Shown: one piece after another, positions 54,638 to 63,169 of the stretch
Layout of the letters: each line of letters opens with the position of its first letter
Position numbering within the stretch: position 1 is the stretch's first letter
Source: an uncultured bacterium
GTDB taxonomy: Bacteria > Krumholzibacteriota > Krumholzibacteriia > LZORAL124-64-63
Direction of reading: 5' to 3'
Assembly: GCA_937864225.1 (NCBI GenBank)
Contig: CALMJK010000004.1
Coordinates: 201,949 to 265,948, forward strand
DNA length: 64,000 bases
Made by a program: the position numbers and the translations under genes
Notes under the pieces: model-generated
Database searches by the model: none
Told to the model about the DNA's origin: nothing
Seen by the model: only the letters and a program-made list of their open reading frames with translations

Positions 54638-54805
54638 ATGGGCCAGAGTCATCTCAGGAAACTGACGCTAAGCCGCGAGACGGTTCGCGACCTGACCAAG
54701 GACGTTCTGGAGAGCGTGGAGGGGGGCAAGAATAAGCCGTACACTGCCGGTAACAATTGTTTCGATACCACAGATCCTACGATTATTCCGTGCCTTACTT
54801 GCTGA
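54638..54805 (+). CDS. lanA8: Class I lanthipeptide precursor A8
   Basis: A 55-residue precursor from ATG 54638. Leader MGQSHLRKLTLSRETVRDLTKDVLESVEGG, core KNKPYTAGNNCFDTTDPTIIPCLTC with five Thr and three Cys. It combines the KNKPYTAG start and DTTDPT centre seen in A6 with a short PCxxC end like A4. The next gene is lanC3, after a module tail and a terminator stem. Confidence 0.87.
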   Translation: MGQSHLRKLTLSRETVRDLTKDVLESVEGGKNKPYTAGNNCFDTTDPTIIPCLTC

Positions 54806-54819
54806 GCGTAGATCCTCAG

Positions 54820-54985
54820 CCGTTGAGTCGAGAGTGATTCTGGCATAGCTGAGACGGCCGGCTGTCGCGTGAATACTTGAAGCCGCCACTGGTGGCTTTG
54901 CGCGGCCGGCTCGTCGGGGACGCCTGGCGGTGCTCGCGAAATGACTTGCGAAATTTGCTTCGCTGCATAGAGACTGATCGTGGTT
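54820..54985 (+). repeat. Module tail repeat, copy after lanA8
   Basis: The most diverged copy: CCGTTGAGTCGAGAGTG and a GTCGCGTGAATACTTGAAGCC segment align with the two earlier copies, then similarity fades. It leads directly into the terminator of the lanC3 repeat. Confidence 0.6.
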
Positions 54986-54987
54986 TT

Positions 54988-55023
54988 GGGGCCTGTCGTG
55001 ATGACAGGCCCCGGTTTTGTTTT
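54988..55023 (+). terminator. Terminator/attenuator before lanC3
   Basis: Same stem as at 51077: GGGGCCTGTC-GTGAT-GACAGGCCCC then a T-rich tail. It would limit read-through from the lanA8 promoter into lanC3. Confidence 0.8.
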
Positions 55024-56204
55024 CAGGGTTTGCGAGCGAGGGGTCTGCAGATGACTGAAGGGATGAACGTGTCGGCGTGGCGGCCACTTCTGCGGGGGGA
55101 AGCGCTGGAACGGGCGCGCGCGGTGGTGGAGGAACTGGCGGTGGCGGTGTCATCGCCAGCGCCGCTGTGCGTGAACAAGGATTGGTCGCCGTCGTTCATC
55201 CGGGTGCGCGGGGCCTCGTTGGGCAGCGGTCTGGCAGGCCAGGCCCTTTTCTGCGGTTATCTGCATCAATGGGACAAGGAGGAGCGTTCCGCGGCGCTTG
55301 GGGTGGAGCTTTTGGATCGCGCCATCGAGGTGGTTTGCGGGGAGCGCATGGCGCCGACGCTGTACGGGGGTTTTCCGGGGATCGCGTGGGCGGGCAGCCA
55401 TTTGGCGGGCCGTCTGTACGAGGCAGGCGAGGAGGACGCCTACGAGGAGACGGACGAGGTTCTGCGGGAGTACGTGCGGCAGCGGCGCTGGCCGTTCCAC
55501 TACGATCTGATCAGCGGTCTGGTGGGCATTGGGGTGTACGGGTTGGAGCGTCTGCCGCGGGCATCGGCGCGGCGGTGCCTGGAAGCGGTGGTGGAGCGTT
55601 TGGAGGAGGTCGCGGAGCGGGGCGCGGCGGGGATCACTTGGTCGACGCCGCCTGAGCTGCTCATCGAGGAGCGGCGGCAGCAGCATCCGCAAGGGTTGCA
55701 CGATCTGGGGATGGCACACGGGATCTCTGGGGTGGTGTCGCTGCTGGCGTGGTTGTGGTCGGCGCAGGTGTCGCGAGAGCGGGTGGGTCCGCTGTTGGAG
55801 GGTGCGGTGACGTGGCTGTTGTCGCAGACGCTGCCGGCGGGTTCGGCGTCGCGTTATCCGAACTGGCGCGGGGCGGGGCAAGAGGCCGGGCCGTCGCGGT
55901 TGGCGTGGTGTTACGGAGATCCTGGGGTGGCGGCGTCGTTGTTGCGGGCGGCGGGTGCTCTGGATCGGGCGGACTGGCGGCGTGAGGGTATGGCGACGGC
56001 GCTGGGGGCGGCGCGGCGGCCGTTGGCGGCGAGCGGGGTGAAGGACGCGTGTTTGTGCCATGGGAGCGCGGGCTTGGCGCACATTTTCAACCGGCTGTAC
56101 CAGGCGACGGGTGAGCAGGAGTTGGGCGCGGCGGCGCAGTTCTGGTACGAGCAGTTGCTGGCGGCGCGCGCGCCGGGCGAAGACCATGGCGGTTACAGGT
56201 TCGA
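54988..56204 (+). repeat. Long direct repeat, copy 2 (terminator plus most of lanC3)
   Basis: Second copy of the 1,217-base segment described at 51077. The left boundary is the terminator stem, and the right boundary is inside lanC3 where GAGCGGG of copy 1 becomes GAAGTCA. Confidence 0.85.
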
Positions 56205-56400
56205 AGTCAGGGAGTGGGAGGAAACCAGTCGGGTGCCGGACTCGAGCTTCCTCAGCGGCACGGCGGGGGTGGGCCTGGCGCTGTTGGCCGCGACCACGGC
56301 GGTGGAGCCGGCGTGGGATCGGGCGCTGCTGACGAACATTCCCCCGCTGGCCGCCGCCGGTTCGGTCCGCGGCGCCGGCGACGCCGGGCGCGCGCCTTGA
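55051..56400 (+). CDS. lanC3: LanC-like lanthionine synthetase (cyclase) 3
   Basis: A 449-residue LanC cyclase, identical to cyclase 2 up to YRFE and then different (VREWEETSRVP, and a longer C-terminal tail LAAAGSVRGAGDAGRAP). Zinc-site motifs GMAHG, WCYGDPG and LCHGSAG are intact. The track ORF begins far upstream, and ATG 55051 corresponds to the cyclase 2 start. It converges on lanB with an 18-base gap. Retention of three intact cyclases argues against simple redundancy, though recent duplication is the alternative. Confidence 0.87.
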   Translation: MTEGMNVSAWRPLLRGEALERARAVVEELAVAVSSPAPLCVNKDWSPSFIRVRGASLGSGLAGQALFCGYLHQWDKEERSAALGVELLDRAIEVVCGERMAPTLYGGFPGIAWAGSHLAGRLYEAGEEDAYEETDEVLREYVRQRRWPFHYDLISGLVGIGVYGLERLPRASARRCLEAVVERLEEVAERGAAGITWSTPPELLIEERRQQHPQGLHDLGMAHGISGVVSLLAWLWSAQVSRERVGPLLEGAVTWLLSQTLPAGSASRYPNWRGAGQEAGPSRLAWCYGDPGVAASLLRAAGALDRADWRREGMATALGAARRPLAASGVKDACLCHGSAGLAHIFNRLYQATGEQELGAAAQFWYEQLLAARAPGEDHGGYRFEVREWEETSRVPDSSFLSGTAGVGLALLAATTAVEPAWDRALLTNIPPLAAAGSVRGAGDAGRAP

Positions 56401-56418
56401 GCCGAGACTCGCTTCGCG

Positions 56419-59400
56419 CTACGCCGGCGGCGTGAGCGTTGTCCGGCGCTTCTTGCCTGCCCGTGCCAGCAGCGAGTAATAGTGTTGTTCGAGGAAGCAG
56501 TAGATGACCGCTTCCTGGGCGCGCGCCGCGTCGCGCGACATGCGGTTGGCGTGCATGTGCAAGAAGCTGGCGGCGATTTCCGGCAGAGGCGTGGCCAGGG
56601 TCCCCTTCTTTGCCAGGTCCGTCAGTTGTTGGAGCGCCGACCTGCAGCGCTCGTTTCGGCGCTTCAAGATCTCGATCCCGGGCCAGAGTGAATGATCGGC
56701 GCCGCAGGCGGGATCCAGGAGTCTGGACAGCGCTTCTCGTTCGGCGCGGTAGCGGCCCAGGATCTGTTTCTTGAACGTTCCTTCCAAGGAGAACTCGCGC
56801 GCGTAGCTCTCGGACAGCCTGGTCAAGAGCGCTGATTTTCCTTCCAGATCGAAATCGAACGCGTCGAGCATCATGTCCATGCCCTTGACCGTCAGGCGCC
56901 AGCGCTCATCCGCCCCTTCGTCCCCAAAGAGCATCCCGAGGATCTCCAGCACGGCCTCGCTGTCGTGATGGAAGATCTCCTCGCACGGTTCGATGCCGCC
57001 GTTGCCTCCATAACGATTCATTTCCCGCACGTACGTATCGATCTGGAATCTCCACAGCAACTCTCCGGTCAACAGCGGCTGGACCGCGACGCGGAGGGCG
57101 GGCAAGACCCGCGCCAGGAGCGCGCCTGGCTCGCCGCGGAAGCGCACGCGCACGTGGCTTTGGGGATCGGCATAACGGATGAAGAACCAAGCCTGGCATT
57201 CTCCGGACCGCATGAACTCGCCGGCCAGGGGGCGGACGATCCGGCACAACAGGCGGTCGGCCACCGCGGGACCACAGTAGAGTTTCACGTAGAGCCATTC
57301 GGAGCCCGGCGGAAAGACCGTGGGCACGGACGGAGCCGTGTCTTTGCGGGCGGCTCGCGCAGCGGTCGCGGCGGCATTGTTGACTTCTGCGTTTGACGCC
57401 TTTGTTGCTGCATCGGGCGGGCGGCGCACCATGGGGATGATCACTTCGTTGCAGAAGCGGCCTTCCGGGCCCTCGACCGCCAAGCAGTCCGGACCTGGGA
57501 GCATCTCGCGGAGAACGAAGGCGGGCCGGCCCTTGATCGCGCTGTGGAAGGCCAACACGCTCAGAGGGTTCTCGAAATCCACGCACAGCACGTTGTCGCG
57601 GTCGGCAAGTCCCACCCATCTCGGGAGCGCCCGTCGCTCCTTCCACAACAAGATCTCCCGCACGAGTTGCGCCCCGGAGGCGTCGGCCGCGTCTTTGAGC
57701 TCGCTGCTCTGGACGTTCCAAATGGCGGGCGCGAGAACCACGGCGCCGACCCTCACGCGCGGGAGACGGGGCTGGCTGGCCAGTTGTCCCCAATCCCAGC
57801 CGAGTCCGCTCGTGACGCCCTGGACCTGCAGGGCCCCCAGGAACTGATAGACCTTCATCGTCCGCAGCGACATGTTGTGCGCGGTCGTCAGGCGCGGCAC
57901 GATTTCTCGCCCCAGGGCGGGAGCGCGCAGGACCACCCGTTCGCCTGCCACGCCCACGGTCAAGTCGGCCAGAGTCAGGATCCGCTCGGGGGGTGCGCCC
58001 GAACGCCCCAGGAAAGCGAGTTCGTGACCCCGCAGAAGTGGGCGCGCCAGGACGTTGCCGATCCGCCCGTCAGACTGGTGCACGATCTCGCAGTACACCG
58101 CCTCCGGTCGCAGGCTTTCCTCTTGGGCGAGATGGCGCCGGACATGATCGAGCAGCACCGGGTCCCCATGGCAAAAACGGCCCAGCAGGCGGGCCCCAGA
58201 CGGCCCGCTGAGACCCGACAGGAGGAACCGCGGGGCGCGGGGATTGCCGGCTTCGGCGGGGAGCACGGCGCCCATGACCTGAAAGGCGTCGGGAAGCGGC
58301 GGCCTGCCCCGGGGGCGATACTTGGCGGTTTCAACGGGCTCGAGCCGCAATTCGTCGGCGCCCGCGGCCAGCGCTTCAGCGAGCTTCCACTGGATGAAGT
58401 CGCCGGCTCCGGAGGCCGCGACCTGCCTGTCGCGGTCGGCGGGGGGAAAATCCAGCCCGGCCAGCAGCGGGCTGGCTTCCGCGCCCGGCGCGCGGTTAAC
58501 GGCGAAGCCGATCCCCACGTCCTCGTCCAGGACTTGCAGCAGAGGCACCTGGCGATCCCCGTAGCGATCCTCGAAATCCTTGCGGAAGGAGGCGAGGGGG
58601 TCGGGCGGCTTGGCCGAGAGATTCTCGAGCACCGTCAACGCGTCGAGGATCGCTTCCGGCAAGCCGCTCTCCAGAGTCAGGTCGGTCGCCGGCTTGATCA
58701 TGTCCACCTGGAACAGGCGATCGAGATTGGCGTCGGCGGGCAGGCTCTCGATTTCGGCGGCCACCGCGCGGTACTGCGCGGGATTCCGGCCCAGCCCCGC
58801 TTGATCCAGTTTCTTCAGTTCAGCGCGGACCCATGCCAGCTTTTCGCGCGCCTCTCTGGCGCTTGGCTTGTCATGGAGCTGGTCCAGGAGGCCATCGATC
58901 GATTCCGGTCCGGTGAGCGTGGGGGCCAGGTCGGGCACGAGGATCTGGGCGTCGATGACTTGATCGACGTAAGCCAGCGCTTCCTCGGGGGTGATGGCCT
59001 CGCTGACGAGGGCGGCGGCCAGCTCCGCGCGTCGCGACCCTTGGCGAGCGCGGTGGATCGTGTCCCGCAGGGGCCCGTCCGCGGTCGCGGCGACGAGGAA
59101 GTAGGAGCGGTGACGTCCCTTGAGGCGGGCCTCGGCGTAACGGAGGGTCTCGCCGAACTCGAACAGGCTCGAGTTGGGGAAATAGCGCAGCTCCTGACGA
59201 AAATCCGCGCTTTGGCTGAGTCCGTCCACGAGGGCGGTCAGATAGTCCATGTCCAATCGCGTGTGGCGGACATACGCTCCTCGCGGGCCGAGCCGGAGCC
59301 GATCGCTTTTTCCGAAAACCCCCACCGAGCCGCCGGCGTACAACCCGAAGGGCGTACAGCGAGCGGCCATGCGCTGGAAGTACTTGACCACGGCGTTCTG

Positions 59401-59700
59401 GACCCGTTCGCCCCGCTCGCCGTCGGGATCCTTCTCCCAAGCGGGCAGACTTTCCTCCAGGCTCGGCGAGGCCACGAACAGCGCCTCGCGGATCTCCGGC
59501 CGGCGGCAAGCAAGGGCCAGGCGTGCTCGGAGCTTCGCCAGATCCTCCTTGTAATGTCGCGCGAATGCTTCGGGATCGGCCAGGGCGCGACTGCACGCGG
59601 TGCCCTCCGCCCACGTCAGGAGTTCGTCGAAAGGCAGCAGGGGAGTGCGCAGCGCGAAGAAGCCTGACGCGCAGAAATCCTTGGCCGCCAACTCTTGCAT
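56419..59700 (-). CDS. lanB: LanB full-length lanthipeptide dehydratase
   Basis: A ~1,093-residue class I dehydratase. The large N-terminal part (FALRTPLLPFDELL, VVKYFQRMAARCTPFGLYAGGSVG, RHTRLDMDYL) is the glutamylation domain that uses Glu-tRNA. The C-terminal ~280 residues (SEWLYVKLYCGPAVADRLL, AWFFIRYADPQSHVRVRFRG) are the SpaB_C elimination domain, so both halves are fused in one protein. It is the only dehydratase seen for all eight precursors. ATG 59700 gives the normal N terminus but has a poor ribosome site. A longer start overlapping lanT (to 59853) is possible. Confidence 0.9.
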   Translation of the reverse strand: MQELAAKDFCASGFFALRTPLLPFDELLTWAEGTACSRALADPEAFARHYKEDLAKLRARLALACRRPEIREALFVASPSLEESLPAWEKDPDGERGERVQNAVVKYFQRMAARCTPFGLYAGGSVGVFGKSDRLRLGPRGAYVRHTRLDMDYLTALVDGLSQSADFRQELRYFPNSSLFEFGETLRYAEARLKGRHRSYFLVAATADGPLRDTIHRARQGSRRAELAAALVSEAITPEEALAYVDQVIDAQILVPDLAPTLTGPESIDGLLDQLHDKPSAREAREKLAWVRAELKKLDQAGLGRNPAQYRAVAAEIESLPADANLDRLFQVDMIKPATDLTLESGLPEAILDALTVLENLSAKPPDPLASFRKDFEDRYGDRQVPLLQVLDEDVGIGFAVNRAPGAEASPLLAGLDFPPADRDRQVAASGAGDFIQWKLAEALAAGADELRLEPVETAKYRPRGRPPLPDAFQVMGAVLPAEAGNPRAPRFLLSGLSGPSGARLLGRFCHGDPVLLDHVRRHLAQEESLRPEAVYCEIVHQSDGRIGNVLARPLLRGHELAFLGRSGAPPERILTLADLTVGVAGERVVLRAPALGREIVPRLTTAHNMSLRTMKVYQFLGALQVQGVTSGLGWDWGQLASQPRLPRVRVGAVVLAPAIWNVQSSELKDAADASGAQLVREILLWKERRALPRWVGLADRDNVLCVDFENPLSVLAFHSAIKGRPAFVLREMLPGPDCLAVEGPEGRFCNEVIIPMVRRPPDAATKASNAEVNNAAATAARAARKDTAPSVPTVFPPGSEWLYVKLYCGPAVADRLLCRIVRPLAGEFMRSGECQAWFFIRYADPQSHVRVRFRGEPGALLARVLPALRVAVQPLLTGELLWRFQIDTYVREMNRYGGNGGIEPCEEIFHHDSEAVLEILGMLFGDEGADERWRLTVKGMDMMLDAFDFDLEGKSALLTRLSESYAREFSLEGTFKKQILGRYRAEREALSRLLDPACGADHSLWPGIEILKRRNERCRSALQQLTDLAKKGTLATPLPEIAASFLHMHANRMSRDAARAQEAVIYCFLEQHYYSLLARAGKKRRTTLTPPA

Positions 59701-59791
59701 CCTTCGAAGCTGGTTGTGAGAGAAACCGGCACAGCCCCGGCCACCGGCGGAACGCGCCAGGGGCCTTGATCTCCGCTCTTTCCGGCCCGGT

Positions 59792-62032
59792 TCAGGTCGC
59801 GCTGGTGTTCTTCTCCGATGACTGCGCCATGACCAGCTCGGCGTACAGCCCATTGGCTCGCATCAGTTCGGCGTGAGTGCCCTGCTCGACGAGCCGGCCC
59901 TTCTCCAACACCAGGATCACGTCCGCGTCGCGCACCGTGCTGAGGCGATGCGCCACCACGATGCGCGTACAGCCCAGACCGGCCAGGGCGGCCTGGATCT
60001 GCGCCTCGATCTGGGCGTCCAGGGAGCTGGTGGCCTCGTCCAGGAAAAGGATGGCCGGATCGTGCGACAGGGCGCGGGCCAGAGCGATCCGCTGGCGTTG
60101 GCCGCCCGAGAGCGACAGGCCGCCTTCGGAAAGGATCGTGTTGTAGCCCAGGGGCATGGCCATGATCTCGTCGTGGATGTGGGCCAGCTTAGCGGCGACC
60201 TCGATGTCGTCCCGCGTGAGCTCGGGATCGGCCAGGGCGATGTTCTCGCGGATCGAGCCGCCGAACAGGTGCGTGTGCTGCGTGACCACGCCCAGTTGCG
60301 AACGCACGCTGCGGGCGTCGAGGCCCGTCAGGTCGATGCCGTCGTAGAGGACGCGCCCCTTGGTCGGCTGGTACAGCCCGAGCATGAGGTTGGCCAGCGT
60401 GGTCTTGCCCGCGGCCGAGCGGCCGACGATGGCCACCATCTGTCCCGGCGTGATGTCCAGGGAGATTTCCTCGACGGCTGGCGCGCTGTTGATCGCGTAC
60501 TGGAACGTCACGTTTTCGCAGCGGATCCCGCCCTGGAGCCGGGGGGCGTTGACGACCTTCTCGGGATCCTGCTCCTTGGGCGTGGACAGCACGTCGTCCA
60601 GGCGGTCGACGTAGCTGCCCAACTGCTGGAAGGACATGGCGGTGCCCACCAGCGAGGAAAGCGGGGTCAAGAAACCCTGGGCCAGGGCGTTGAGCGCCAG
60701 CATCGTGCCCAAGCTCAGGTGGCCCTGGATCACCAGCCAGCCGCCGGTGAGCATGATCACCAGCGGTGACACGAAGCTCAAGCTGCCGATGACCGACTGG
60801 ACGAGCGCGTCCAGACGCCCGCGGTTGATGCTGACATTGAGGACGTCGACGAACAGGTGCGACCAGTGCTCCAGGGCGCGGGGCTCGGCTCCGGCCGCCT
60901 TGAGGGTCTCGATGCCGGTGAACATCTGCACTTCGTAGCCTTGAGAGCGGGCCTCCTTGGCCAGGTTCTCGGTCATCAGGTCCCGGATCTTGTGGCGGGA
61001 GAACAGGAAGACCACGACGCGCAAGAAGCCCAGCAGCAGCACCAGCCCGCCCAGGAGAGGACTGATCAGCATCAGCAGCACGAGATAGGACAGCAGCATG
61101 ATGCTGTCCAGGGCGCCCGACAATGCGCTGGAGGTGATGAGTTCCCTCACGACCGCGTTGCTGTTCAGACGCATGATCAGGTCGCCCGCCGACCTCGTCT
61201 GGAAGAATGGGTACGGGAGATCGAACATGTGCTCGAGAAAGTCGAGCGTCATGCGCGCGTCCAGTTCGGTGCGCAGGTGCAGCATCAGGAAGGCGCGCAG
61301 GTATGACAGCAGGAAGTTGAAGACCAGCAGCCCGGCGAAGCCGACCGCCAGGATCTGCATCAGTCCGATGTCGCTGCGGGGGATAACCCGGTCGACCAGG
61401 GCGCCGGTCAGGATCGGCAGTCCCAGCCCCACGAGTTGGGCCATGGCCGTCAGCAGGAGAATCCGACCCAGGAGCCCCGAACGGGACAGCACGCGGCGCA
61501 CATAGCCCCAGACCGGGCGCGCGGCCTCTTGGCCGGTGGCGAACGTCTCCAGCGGGTCGAAGATCAGGGCCACGCCCGTGAAGTAGCGGCCGAATTCTTC
61601 GAACGACACGCGGCGGGGACCCAACGCGGGGTCCACCAGTTTGATGTGCTTCTTGTCTTGGCCCTCGTAGACGACGAAGTGATCGAAGCCCCAGTGCAGG
61701 ATGGACGCGGGGGGCAGGTAGTCCAGGTCCGCGACCTCCAGCGTGACGCCTCGGCCCCGCAGGTTGTAGCGCCGCGCGGCCTGCACGAGGTCCAGGGCGC
61801 TGGCGCCGTCGCGGCCGGCTCCCACGCTGTCCCGCACGGTGTCCAGCCGCACGCGCCTGCCGTGGTAGCCCAGCACCATGGCCAGGCAGGCCGAACCGCA
61901 GTCGGCGGCGGTGTGCTGCTGGACGTAGGGGATCTTGCCGCCGCTGCCGCCGCGCTCCAGCCTGCGCAGCGCCGGGAAACGCTCCAGCAACCGTTGGCCG
62001 CGTCGCGGCGGCGCCTCATCCGGAGAAGCCAC
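59792..62032 (-). CDS. lanT: LanT: C39-peptidase ABC exporter
   Basis: A 746-residue peptidase-containing ABC transporter. Residues ~35-160 are the C39 protease, with catalytic Cys in TAADCGSACLAMVLGYHG, His in WGFDHFVVYEG and Asp in VDPALG, which cuts after double-Gly leaders. Six transmembrane helices follow, then the ATPase with Walker A GRSAAGKTTLANLM, signature LSGGQRQRIALARAL and Walker B ILFLDEATSSLD. It matches the GG ends of the eight lanA leaders. It starts at ATG 62032, overlapping the membrane-fusion gene by 17 bases. Confidence 0.93.
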   Translation of the reverse strand: MASPDEAPPRRGQRLLERFPALRRLERGGSGGKIPYVQQHTAADCGSACLAMVLGYHGRRVRLDTVRDSVGAGRDGASALDLVQAARRYNLRGRGVTLEVADLDYLPPASILHWGFDHFVVYEGQDKKHIKLVDPALGPRRVSFEEFGRYFTGVALIFDPLETFATGQEAARPVWGYVRRVLSRSGLLGRILLLTAMAQLVGLGLPILTGALVDRVIPRSDIGLMQILAVGFAGLLVFNFLLSYLRAFLMLHLRTELDARMTLDFLEHMFDLPYPFFQTRSAGDLIMRLNSNAVVRELITSSALSGALDSIMLLSYLVLLMLISPLLGGLVLLLGFLRVVVFLFSRHKIRDLMTENLAKEARSQGYEVQMFTGIETLKAAGAEPRALEHWSHLFVDVLNVSINRGRLDALVQSVIGSLSFVSPLVIMLTGGWLVIQGHLSLGTMLALNALAQGFLTPLSSLVGTAMSFQQLGSYVDRLDDVLSTPKEQDPEKVVNAPRLQGGIRCENVTFQYAINSAPAVEEISLDITPGQMVAIVGRSAAGKTTLANLMLGLYQPTKGRVLYDGIDLTGLDARSVRSQLGVVTQHTHLFGGSIRENIALADPELTRDDIEVAAKLAHIHDEIMAMPLGYNTILSEGGLSLSGGQRQRIALARALSHDPAILFLDEATSSLDAQIEAQIQAALAGLGCTRIVVAHRLSTVRDADVILVLEKGRLVEQGTHAELMRANGLYAELVMAQSSEKNTSAT

Positions 62033-63017
62033 GGTTGCCCCCTTCCCAGATCCCGCGCAGTCCCGGGACGAGATTCAGGATGATCGGGATGGAGCGGACT
62101 CGGACCTGGACCTGGCCCTGCATGCCGTCGGCGTAGATGTAGTCCTTGCCGTCGGCCGTGAAGGATTCCCCGCTGAGCGTTGCCTCTGCCAGCACGACCG
62201 AGCCGTTGACCAAGACGGCGTCGGCAATCTCCTGGCCCAGATAGCGGCGGGCCTCGGACGGGCCGACGAGCTCGTCGGCGATCCCGCTCAGAACCACCGG
62301 CTGATATGTGTGGGCGTAGCCGGTGATCTCGAAGCGCCCCAACTGGCCGACGGCCAGCTGGGGGCGGAAATATCCCGGCAGCATGACGATCAGCGCCAGC
62401 TGGCTGTCGGGACCCGAAAGGGTCGCCAGGATCTGGCCCGGCGCGACCGATTGCCCGGAACGAACGCGGATGTCCCGGACCACGCCGGCCGCCGGGGCCG
62501 TCAAGCGTCGGGCGGCCAGCATCTTCTGGGCGTAATGCAGCTGGGAGCGCAGCGACGCCGCGCTGCGCCGGGCGCTCTCGTCCAGAGGATTGCGCAAACA
62601 CGCCGTCAATTCGACCTCGAGCGCTTGTTCGATCTGCTGAACCGCCGCAATCTGTTCCTCGTCCACCAGCCGAACGAGGAGCTGTCCGGCCTGGACACGC
62701 TGGCCGGGGACCACGGCGATCTCCTGCACCGTGGCCGAAACGGGGCAAGTCACTTCGGTCTTGAATTTGGCACGCACGATGGCGGGACCGGTGGCGTATT
62801 CGTTCATCCGCCCCAGGCACAGGTAGAGCAGGGTCGCCGCGAAGAAGCCCAGGAGCAGGCGGTAGGTCCAGCCCATCCAATCGGGCGACAAGCGCAGGAT
62901 ATCGCCGTGGCGTTGGCCGCCGAAGCGTTGGTGCTCGAGAGCCTCGGGGCGGAAGATGCTCTCGGGGTCCGTGCGCTCTTCAGACGTCAACGCCGCTGAC
63001 TCCCCGCGCCGGGACAC
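62016..63017 (-). CDS. HlyD-type membrane-fusion protein of the lanthipeptide exporter
   Basis: A ~333-residue adaptor with a cytoplasmic N terminus, one transmembrane helix (YRLLLGFFAATLLYLCLG, ~residue 55), a biotinyl-lipoyl-like half (CPVSATVQEIAVVPGQRVQAGQLL), a short helical hairpin and the return half (TAPAAGVVRDIRVRSGQSVAPGQIL). It connects LanT to the outer membrane. GTG 63017 has no good ribosome site. TTG 62990, nine codons in, is preceded by GGGGAG and may be the real start. First gene of the minus-strand export/dehydratase operon. Confidence 0.85.
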   Translation of the reverse strand: MSRRGESAALTSEERTDPESIFRPEALEHQRFGGQRHGDILRLSPDWMGWTYRLLLGFFAATLLYLCLGRMNEYATGPAIVRAKFKTEVTCPVSATVQEIAVVPGQRVQAGQLLVRLVDEEQIAAVQQIEQALEVELTACLRNPLDESARRSAASLRSQLHYAQKMLAARRLTAPAAGVVRDIRVRSGQSVAPGQILATLSGPDSQLALIVMLPGYFRPQLAVGQLGRFEITGYAHTYQPVVLSGIADELVGPSEARRYLGQEIADAVLVNGSVVLAEATLSGESFTADGKDYIYADGMQGQVQVRVRSIPIILNLVPGLRGIWEGGNRGFSG

Positions 63018-63169
63018 GCCTCGCGCTCAACACGGCCGACCCGAGATGGACCGGCGCGACGGCCGCCCGCCGCATTCCCTGCTCGTCGCGGCGGGCGCCG
63101 TGCCCTATGATGATCGCCGTCCTTCCGCCCCCCGTGGGCGGCCGGGTCGCGAATGAACAGGGTGGTATC

